A program made the position numbers and the translations under genes. From Verrucomicrobia bacterium UBA1263 (lineage in GTDB: Bacteria > Verrucomicrobiota > Verrucomicrobiia > Limisphaerales > UBA1412), in contig DBVN01000044.1 in the NCBI GenBank assembly GCA_002308515.1, forward strand, positions 1-5,817: a stretch of DNA of 5,817 nt, in the 5' to 3' direction. The notes below the pieces were generated by a model, which worked only from the letters and a program-made list of their open reading frames with translations, ran no database searches and had not been told where the DNA came from. Positions 1 to 5,391 of the stretch are shown piece after piece (position 1 is the stretch's first letter; each line of letters begins with the position of its first letter).

Positions 1-16
1 ACCTCAGAGATGCTGG

Positions 17-877
17 TCAAGACCCATAAATAATATTCTCTCCCGAAAAAATTAAATTATGCCCAAATTCAAATGGATTTCCAAAACGGATTAAATTTGA
101 TAAAGCTAAAAACACCAGTCCGGACAAAACAATGAACGCCCCACTGAATGGCTTCCAAAAATTTCTTGCTTTATAGGATTGTCTCCAGGATTCTGATGCG
201 AACCATATACAGATACATCCTGCAGCAACACCATAAACACCATGTGTCGGGCGGACATTTGCTATAAATCCGGCTAAAAAACAGCTCAGGAAAAAATCAA
301 AATTCTTTCGGAATAAAACATATCTGACTACACTTACTAATAAGAACAATGAAAACAAAAGAGAGTAAAGACAGGTCACTTCATAAATCAACTTTTTCCC
401 AAGAAGAAAATTAAATAATGATGAACAAAAAAGAACCGCAAACGCAAAAAACATTCCTTTAAACGGACTGATCCCGTCTTGGATAAGTTGAACCGCAGTC
501 TTTAGCGTATAAAAACTCAGTAAAAACAGAAGTGTTAGTAGCGGTATAATGTCCGGGCAATATTCATATCCGACCCAATGTGCCAAAACTTCAAAAGGCA
601 ACAGCCACAACGAAACTCCAAGCCCCCAAACTTGCTGCAATCCACCGTTGTACCAAGCTAAATCAAATTCCATTTCCGCAATATTTGTACTGAGCGAAAA
701 TGTTCCTGAAAGAATAGATTTTACCTCCCAATGTGGAATCTGCGAACCACTCTGAGAAAAGAAAAAGAATCCCCAACTCGCGCCACTGGCAAAAAAATAA
801 ATAAGAACAAAAAGAAAAGAAAAACAAATTATTTTGCAGAATTCTGCAGATAATCCCTCATGAGGTGGAGAGTTCAT
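17..877 (-). CDS. Multi-pass membrane protein, probably C-terminally truncated
   Basis: The gene encodes 286 residues, mostly hydrophobic, with about seven likely membrane segments (roughly residues 14-34, 82-100, 110-130, 140-158, 162-188, 195-226 and 244-262). A short hydrophilic stretch between the first and second segments contains WYNGGLQQVWGLG (75-87). The loop motif NVRPTHG (207-213) and RFGNPFEFGH (264-273) remind me of large polytopic proteins of the glycosyltransferase-39/ArnT-like type, in which a periplasmic domain follows the helices. That assignment is recollection; no catalytic residue can be confirmed. Those relatives are usually around 500 residues or more. Here a TGA stop follows YGS, right after the RFG..FEFG motif and only 16 bases from the window edge, so the protein is probably cut short by a nonsense mutation or frameshift. 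The start at 875-877 has only a weak AAGA-like upstream signal. It is the last gene of the minus-strand group. Confidence 0.7.
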   Translation of the reverse strand: MNSPPHEGLSAEFCKIICFSFLFVLIYFFASGASWGFFFFSQSGSQIPHWEVKSILSGTFSLSTNIAEMEFDLAWYNGGLQQVWGLGVSLWLLPFEVLAHWVGYEYCPDIIPLLTLLFLLSFYTLKTAVQLIQDGISPFKGMFFAFAVLFCSSLFNFLLGKKLIYEVTCLYSLLFSLFLLVSVVRYVLFRKNFDFFLSCFLAGFIANVRPTHGVYGVAAGCICIWFASESWRQSYKARNFWKPFSGAFIVLSGLVFLALSNLIRFGNPFEFGHNLIFSGENIIYGS

Positions 878-951
878 GGTAAAATAATCTTACATTATTT
901 ATTATAAAATTTTAACATTAATAGAATAAATCAAAAGATACGTTTGTATAT

Positions 952-1193
952 CTATTGATCATTCTTATCCTTGCAAAAGAACTTTTGTTTTAGCAATAAT
1001 ACGCTTCCCAGAAACATCCAAACCGCTATAAAAGTTAAAACCATTCTTTCGCTTGCCGGAGAAAGTCCAATAGTTTTTCCCATGTTGCCGATACATAGAC
1101 ATGTAACATTAAACCCTCCTAACGCCAATATAGTGCGATAAAAGTTTGTGCATAAGCAAACAATACAACAGCTAAAAGAGCAAGTGTCGCCAT
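952..1193 (-). pseudogene. MauE/DoxX-like membrane protein fragment, frameshifted
   Basis: Two adjacent minus-strand frames together read like the C-terminal half of a MauE/DoxX-type membrane protein. The first frame (1119-1193) gives 24 residues, MATLALLAVVLFAYAQTF and so on, a clear membrane helix, and then a TAG. The second frame continues from about 1122 to the TAG at 952-954 with LGGFNVTCLCIGNMGK, then a polar linker with SPASER, a second helix (MVLTFIAVWMFLGSVLLL) and a basic tail. The pattern helix, [LF]NVxCxCxGN, linker, R, helix matches my memory of MauE-like proteins, in which the CxC pair (codons at 1093-1101) is redox active and the protein supports disulfide or cofactor maturation. 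The two N-terminal helices of the family are absent: an in-frame stop lies just before the ATG. With a frameshift near 1120 as well, the gene looks doubly broken. It begins 18 bases after the stop of the secreted-protein gene. The family call is tentative. Confidence 0.45.
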
Positions 1194-1211
1194 TTATTTG
1201 TTGAATTTATA

Positions 1212-2210
1212 TTATTTTTTTATTCCATAGGACTTATTCAATTCATCAGCCTCTTTTTGTGTAAGTAACCGATCTATTCTACCATAATAATTTGTATATA
1301 AGATATTTGTTCCTTCTACCCAATAATGCATGTAATTAGTTATCCCGTTTGGAATAAGTTCAAACTTGGATTTATCAAAATCCGGGTTAAGATTAAGATA
1401 GACATAAAAATTAGTTCCCTTTTTATTTGTGAAAACTGTCTCTTTCCCTTCCTTGATTTCTTTGTAGATATTTTCGGTCGCACACCAATTCGGGAAAAAA
1501 GGAACCCCCAGATTGGTTTCGTAACCAAAATGATAAACACTTCCAATTAAAGGAACATTTGTAACACCAAAGGGATACCGTGGAACGTCATTTACAAAAT
1601 CCTGGCGAATAATACGTCCCTGTGCGTCACGAACCAGAGAAAAACTGGCTATCTTTTGTCCCGTTTCATTCGTAATGCAATAATGATCATCCCCGTCCTG
1701 GATAGCTATATCCATACAGTTGATAATATTCAACTTGGGGTCTGTTTTAAGTACCGAATTCATCTCCCTGAAGAGTGAATTATTTTCTTCCGGAGGAATT
1801 CCCTTATTTGTCCATGTAGTTAGTGTTAATGGTTGATTTGGAGCTGCACCGCTTTTCCAATACGCGTTATCATATTTACTATGAATGGACAAATAATCTG
1901 TCAAAGAACCTATTTCAGCTGAATAAAGAATATTGGTACTTGAGCTATTTAAATTTTTAGCAATAAAATGAGCAAAGTCACCATCTCTCTTGATCCTGTA
2001 ACAATAGGTGTCCCATACATCATTGCCTACCGATTGCACTTTGATAAATCCTACATCATATTTTTTGGGACGATGTTTCTGAAATTCAATAAGTTGATCT
2101 CCAAGATTTTTTATCGTATCCTTAGATGATTCTCCGCCAAAAAGCATACAAACAGAGGCACATACTGCCAAAGACACTGTGATGAGTAATTTTTTTGAAC
2201 TCTTTTTCAT
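1212..2210 (-). CDS. Secreted protein of unknown function, 332 residues
   Basis: I do not recognise this family. The start chosen is the ATG at 2208-2210, because it gives a textbook export signal: a basic MKKSSKKLL, a hydrophobic core to about residue 24, then GGESS. An in-frame ATG 26 codons upstream lies inside the tandem repeat and would bury the signal. Cysteines at 17 and 21 do not form a proper lipobox (LAVC, ASVC), so cleavage by signal peptidase I or retention as an anchor are both possible. The mature part is soluble and rich in Asn, Tyr and Asp, with four cysteines (70, 165, 178, 243) that could form disulfides. Short aromatic stretches (YHFGYE at 226-231, NYMHYW at 292-297) suggest beta structure. 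A GGGA purine stretch lies about 14 bases before the ATG, rather far for a ribosome binding site. A CxC redox membrane remnant directly downstream hints at a periplasmic or envelope role, which is inference only. Confidence 0.72.
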   Translation of the reverse strand: MKKSSKKLLITVSLAVCASVCMLFGGESSKDTIKNLGDQLIEFQKHRPKKYDVGFIKVQSVGNDVWDTYCYRIKRDGDFAHFIAKNLNSSSTNILYSAEIGSLTDYLSIHSKYDNAYWKSGAAPNQPLTLTTWTNKGIPPEENNSLFREMNSVLKTDPKLNIINCMDIAIQDGDDHYCITNETGQKIASFSLVRDAQGRIIRQDFVNDVPRYPFGVTNVPLIGSVYHFGYETNLGVPFFPNWCATENIYKEIKEGKETVFTNKKGTNFYVYLNLNPDFDKSKFELIPNGITNYMHYWVEGTNILYTNYYGRIDRLLTQKEADELNKSYGIKK

Positions 2211-2270
2211 ATTCTGAATTCTATCCCTTCTGTATAACATTAAAAGTTGCCGATGATTTTTTATGTGCAA

Positions 2271-2326
2271 ACACATCACAAAAAACACATCACAAAAAAC
2301 ACATCACAAAAAACACATCACAAAAA
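2271..2326. repeat. 14-bp tandem repeat, four perfect copies
   Basis: Four identical head-to-tail copies of ACACATCACAAAAA occupy 2271-2284, 2285-2298, 2299-2312 and 2313-2326, followed by a run of A and then T-rich sequence. There are no spacers, so this is not a CRISPR array. It lies about 60 bases upstream of the chosen start of the minus-strand secreted-protein gene. There it reads as TTTTTGTGATGTGT on the template-sense strand. Such a perfect array can gain or lose copies by slipped-strand replication. The unit length is not a multiple of three, but the array lies in the likely leader or promoter region rather than in the coding part. Confidence 0.95.
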
Positions 2327-2410
2327 AATAACATTTTTTCAAAAAAAAGTCAATACTGTTAAAAAATTTTTAATAGATTATAAGATAAAGAAAAAGAAAC
2401 TAAACGCTGT

Positions 2411-2453
2411 CACCCCGTGGGAAGGTTGATTTTGCGAAAATCCGTTACCGGGG
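2411..2453. other. Possible nested hairpin in GC-richer intergenic patch
   Basis: A perfect 6-bp stem, GATTTT (2428-2433) with AAAATC (2437-2442), closes a GCG loop. Outside it GGT (2424-2426) can pair with ACC (2447-2449), and CCCC (2413-2416) can pair with the GGGG that follows directly (2450-2453), leaving a bulge at 2417-2423. The patch is more GC-rich than its flanks and has no convincing open frame. It could be a dispersed intergenic palindrome, part of a small RNA or a degraded remnant. No T-run follows on either strand that would make it a standard intrinsic terminator. Confidence 0.3.
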
Positions 2454-2547
2454 ATCTCTTTTCAATGCAAACATATATTGAACTCTGAAGGGACGACAAA
2501 ACCGAACGCCGGTATTATAATAATAAATAATTTAATATCAATAATTT

Positions 2548-2577
2548 ATCTGTGTTTATCCGTGTTGATCTGTGGTT
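2548..2577. repeat. 10-bp-period ATCTGTGTTT repeat, three imperfect units
   Basis: Three consecutive 10-base units, ATCTGTGTTT, ATCCGTGTTG and ATCTGTGGTT, end four bases before the stop codon of the glycosyltransferase remnant (minus strand). Sequences of this style (ATCTGTGTTnATCTGTG, or AACCACAGAT on the other strand) recur in intergenic DNA of many environmental bacterial genomes in my memory, with no settled function known to me. Its place at the edge of the GC-richer remnant may mark a recombination boundary. Confidence 0.7.
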
Positions 2578-2580
2578 CCT

Positions 2581-2835
2581 TTACCTATCCTGTCTGTAGT
2601 TCCTGACTTCCTCATAGAAGCGGAGCAGCGATGCTGTTACCGTATCCCAGGAATATCGGTCCAGAACCTCCTGATAAGCGTTTTGGATGATTTGCTCCCG
2701 GCTGCTCATTACAGCGTGATAGGCCGCTTTCATGGAGCCAACATCCTGGGGATCAAAGTGGAAACCGTTCCGACCCGGCTCGACCAGCGTCCGGAGTCCA
2801 CCCACCTGTGAGACAATGGCAGGCAGTTTCGCGCT
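2581..2835 (-). pseudogene. C-terminal remnant of a GT4 glycosyltransferase
   Basis: About 82 residues read as the tail of a GT-B fold, family GT4 glycosyltransferase. LPAIVSQVGGLRTLVEPGRNG corresponds to the nucleotide-sugar binding part after the EX7E motif. FHFDPQDVGSMKAAY and then YSWDTVTASLLRFYEEV are the usual closing helix and the final W-containing helix. The acceptor domain, the EX7E motif and the rest of the donor domain are missing. The recognisable sequence begins near 2826-2835. Beyond it the frame runs on through unrelated residues to an ATG at 2872-2874 that is probably accidental. A hand count of three lines gives about 48, 53 and 65% GC, well above the neighbouring AT-rich DNA and close to the nitroreductase on the same strand. 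The fragment cannot be an active enzyme. It is most simply the 3' end of an older gene whose 5' part was removed by insertion or deletion. Confidence 0.8.
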
Positions 2836-3259
2836 CGTATTCAAAGTTATCTTTTCTTTTGTGGCAATGCGCAATGCGTCATCGCAAAACGAATGACTTG
2901 TATCTTATTCTACGACGTGTTATCTTGAAATGTGTATGTGATGCTTTTTAGCTCCTTGTTAATAATTGTATAAATTGATAATTAAACAAAAAGAAAACAT
3001 CGATTAAATCCAAAATCGCAAATAGGGGTATTGGTTTCTAATGACGGTCATTGGAAGAAAACCTGAATATAAAATTGTATATTAGAGAGTTATGAATTAA
3101 AGAAATTGTAAAAAACAGGTGTTTTTTCAAAGTAATGATTTCTTACATTTCATTTCCTCTTTAACCCTTTCTCTTATTTGCTATTTCTTGCTTTTTCATA
3201 TCTTCTAATGGTGATTTTGGGTTTAAATATAATATAAACCATTCAAAATCCTTTTTAAA
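2836..3259. other. AT-rich stretch without a supported gene
   Basis: No convincing gene lies here. Visible items are a duplicated 7-mer GCAATGC (2864-2877) near the glycosyltransferase remnant breakpoint, a low-complexity AAATCCAAAATCGCAAAT stretch (3006-3022), a perfect 6-bp inverted repeat AATGAC/GTCATT with one central base (3040-3052), and a weak A/T-only stem AAAAAAC/GTTTTTT (3110-3127). A minus-strand open stretch of 32 codons ends at TAA 3161-3163 and is protein-like in composition, but too short to call. The end of the region carries a possible promoter for the plus-strand gene pair. Confidence 0.6.
3220..3240 (+). promoter_or_regulatory. Possible -10 box within a dyad upstream of the GT4 gene
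   Basis: A perfect TATAAT (3228-3233) sits inside an inverted repeat, GGTTTA (3220-3225) with TAAACC (3235-3240), about 27 bases before the start codon of the plus-strand glycosyltransferase. No good -35 box lies at the usual 16-18 base spacing, and AT-rich DNA yields such matches by chance. If real, the leader would be about 20 bases and the dyad could bind a regulator. Confidence 0.28.
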
Positions 3260-4495
3260 ATGACCGTTGAAAATTCTAACCTTCCTCTAATCATACATAT
3301 CCCTCGTCGTTACACAAAAGATGAATGGGGAGGAACAGAATCTGTTATTCTGCACATTATTCTGAAACAAAACAAGTTTGGATATAAAAGCGTAATATAT
3401 ACATCAGATCTGTTGTCAAAACCAGGTCAGGATTATATCTATAATATTCCAGTAAAACGCTTCCATGGTTTTTATCCACGTTGGGGATTATCTAAAAAGT
3501 CCAAACAGCAACTGAATTTCCGCGGTGGTAATTATTTTTCTCTTTCTTTATTTTTCTCTCTTCTTTTCGCAAAAAACCTGAAAGCCATCCATCTTCATAC
3601 TGGAGGATTTATGGGAGCCATGGGACGTCTTGTCGCAAAAATCCGCAGAATTCCCTATGTTATTAGCATCCATGGAGGATATCTGGCTCTGCCTCAACAA
3701 CAACTTCAACAACTAGTTGCTCCGCTAAAAGGATCTTTCAACTGGGGGAAGATCTTGGAAATCTTGTTTTCCACCAAATATATATACCGTGATGCCAATG
3801 CTATCATTTGCCTTTCAGGTAAAGAACAGGAAGAAATATTGAAAAGATATCCTAAAAATAATGTTATATGTTTACCAAATGGAGTCAATTTCGACCTTTT
3901 TTCCAAAGGCTGTGGTTATGCTTTTCGTGAAAAATATAAAATCCCTTCTGAATCAAAAATAATTCTTTGTGTCGCAGGATTCTATGAGCAGAAAAATCAG
4001 CTTAAAATAGTTGAAGCGTTCCATCTTCTTCATCAAGAAAAAGTGTCTTGTTATTTAGTAATGATCGGAGTCATTTATGATCAAACCTATTTAGATTCCA
4101 TAATTTCCAAAATAAAGGAATACGATCTCACTGATTCTGTACGGATTATTCCCAATTTAAAATACCAGGATCTGGATCTTGTCAATGCATACACCGCAGC
4201 AGATGTTTTTGTTTTTTCAAGTCTATATGAAACTTTTGGAATCGTTATTATGGAAGCATGGGCAGCTCATACACCCGTTGTCTGCGGAAAAATCGGAGGA
4301 ATCATTGACTATGGTCAAGATAATAAAAACCTTTGTTTCGCAGATATTTCTTCTCCTGATTCTATCGCAAAAAAGACAAAAAAAATTTTAGAAGATCCTG
4401 ATTTTTCTCGTCAGCTGGCAGATGCTGGTAAACTTACCGCGCAACAATATTCCTGGGATAATATTGTTAAAAAAATTAACAATCTGTACCAATAA
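3260..4495 (+). CDS. GT4 family glycosyltransferase
   Basis: This 411-residue protein has the normal length and architecture of a cytoplasmic, retaining GT-B glycosyltransferase of family GT4, transferring a sugar from a nucleotide-sugar donor to a glycan acceptor. The N-terminal domain begins with IHIPRRY and the glycine-rich loop WGGTE (23-27), followed by HLHTGG (111-116) and the acceptor-side HGG (138-140). The linker ICLPNGVN (203-210) is typical. The donor domain contains FYEQKNQ (241-247) where relatives have the K-N basic pair, and the catalytic EX7E motif with E324 and E332 in YETFGIVIME. It then has TPVVCGKIGG and a closing YSWDNIV helix. All landmarks are present, so the gene looks intact. 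The sugar and linkage cannot be read from sequence. No Shine-Dalgarno sequence precedes the ATG. The deacetylase-like gene follows after 13 bases, probably in one transcript. The composition is AT-rich, unlike the nitroreductase. Confidence 0.92.
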   Translation: MTVENSNLPLIIHIPRRYTKDEWGGTESVILHIILKQNKFGYKSVIYTSDLLSKPGQDYIYNIPVKRFHGFYPRWGLSKKSKQQLNFRGGNYFSLSLFFSLLFAKNLKAIHLHTGGFMGAMGRLVAKIRRIPYVISIHGGYLALPQQQLQQLVAPLKGSFNWGKILEILFSTKYIYRDANAIICLSGKEQEEILKRYPKNNVICLPNGVNFDLFSKGCGYAFREKYKIPSESKIILCVAGFYEQKNQLKIVEAFHLLHQEKVSCYLVMIGVIYDQTYLDSIISKIKEYDLTDSVRIIPNLKYQDLDLVNAYTAADVFVFSSLYETFGIVIMEAWAAHTPVVCGKIGGIIDYGQDNKNLCFADISSPDSIAKKTKKILEDPDFSRQLADAGKLTAQQYSWDNIVKKINNLYQ

Positions 4496-4508
4496 AAAGA
4501 ATATTTTC

Positions 4509-5372
4509 ATGAATGCAAAAGATACAAACAAAAAAAAGATTCTTCTTCTTCGAGATGACGACATGAATTTTTTCACTTCACCAGATCAATTGCTGGAAGT
4601 ATATGGATTCCTGTTTTCTAATAATATCCCTATCAATTTTTCTGTTATTCCAGCAATAAATCCTTCAGCAACTACAGAATCAATCGATTTTGGAAAAGGA
4701 TCTTATGAACCCTTTATTCCCAAGCAAACCGCAGGTATTGATAAAGAATTTCCACTATCTGATAACTCTGAGATTAAATCTTTTTTTTCTTCTTTTTATG
4801 GAAAGTATGATATTCTGCTACACGGATTTAATCATAAATCCATTGCCGGAAATTATGAATTTGACTCACAAGATAAGAAAAAGGTGTTTCAAAAAATTAC
4901 CAATGGGTTGGAAATTATTGACTCTGTTTTTCATACTCAACCAAAAACATTTGTTGCTCCTCAAGATCAGTATTCTAAGGTAACTCTGGAATGTCTGGAA
5001 AAACAATTCAACTTTTTTTCTTTGGGCTGGATAGACCGCAAAAAGCTGCCTCTCCTATCTCTTCCCGCATATTTGTTAATGAAATTACGAAAACGCAACT
5101 TTTTAAACATTGGAAAGTTAGTACTCACTGAACATCCGGGCTGTATTTTTTCTCAATTCAGAAAGACCACCCATGAAATTTCCAAACTGGATGCCTATAT
5201 CGAAAAATATGATTTCACCGTCATCGTTGTCCATCATTGGGAATTCTATAAAGAAAACGGGAAATTGGATCTTCCCCGTTATCATTTATTTCAGGATAAA
5301 ATACAGGAATTACATCAGCAACATCGTTTTATTTTTTTTAAAGATTTTTCGTCGCTGTACAATTTCTGTTGA
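4509..5372 (+). CDS. NodB-like polysaccharide deacetylase-fold protein
   Basis: The 287-residue product resembles divergent members of the NodB/polysaccharide deacetylase superfamily (carbohydrate esterase 4-like, including DUF2334-type proteins), metal-dependent enzymes that remove acetyl groups from amino sugars. Motif 1 appears as LLLRDDDMN, with D16-D18 after the first strand. Motif 2 is HGFNH (H105 and H109), a metal-binding HxxxH. FVAPQD (148-153) stands where relatives have the R/F-x-P-x motif 3. VVHHWEF (240-246) lies near the C-terminal strand where a catalytic histidine is expected. There is no signal peptide or membrane segment, so a cytoplasmic role on a lipid-linked or nucleotide-linked sugar is more likely than action on a finished wall polymer. 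The start was set at 4509 because it lies 13 bases after the glycosyltransferase stop; an upstream ATG would overlap that gene by 74 bases and adds residues unlike the fold. The AAAAAGA before it is a weak ribosome binding site. Confidence 0.78.
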   Translation: MNAKDTNKKKILLLRDDDMNFFTSPDQLLEVYGFLFSNNIPINFSVIPAINPSATTESIDFGKGSYEPFIPKQTAGIDKEFPLSDNSEIKSFFSSFYGKYDILLHGFNHKSIAGNYEFDSQDKKKVFQKITNGLEIIDSVFHTQPKTFVAPQDQYSKVTLECLEKQFNFFSLGWIDRKKLPLLSLPAYLLMKLRKRNFLNIGKLVLTEHPGCIFSQFRKTTHEISKLDAYIEKYDFTVIVVHHWEFYKENGKLDLPRYHLFQDKIQELHQQHRFIFFKDFSSLYNFC

Positions 5373-5391
5373 TTTTTTTGACTGTAACCAC

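Noticed and set aside
17..19. TGA recoded as a sense codon, allowing the membrane protein to continue
   Set aside because: TGA ends the deacetylase-like gene at a natural place, and the other genes read normally with the standard code.
549..755. 68-codon plus-strand open frame
   Set aside because: It is antisense to the membrane protein and lacks a protein-like pattern.
2211..2288. 26-codon N-terminal extension of the secreted protein
   Set aside because: It would place a non-export-like sequence before a perfect signal peptide and start inside the tandem repeat.
2271..2326. CRISPR array
   Set aside because: The 14-bp units are directly adjacent with no variable spacers, and no cas genes are present.
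2572..2811. 79-codon plus-strand open frame
   Set aside because: It lies antisense to the recognisable GT4 tail and has no family resemblance.
3040..3052. Operator-like inverted repeat AATGAC/GTCATT
   Set aside because: The arms are only 6 bp with one central base, more than 200 bases from the nearest start. This is expected by chance in such DNA.
3110..3127. Intrinsic terminator
   Set aside because: The stem is AAAAAAC/GTTTTTT, almost pure A-T with no GC-rich core, and no gene ends just before it.
4422..4508. Upstream in-frame start of the deacetylase-like gene
   Set aside because: It overlaps the end of the intact glycosyltransferase gene by 74 bases, and the added 29 residues do not belong to the fold. 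The ATG at 4509 fits the operon spacing.
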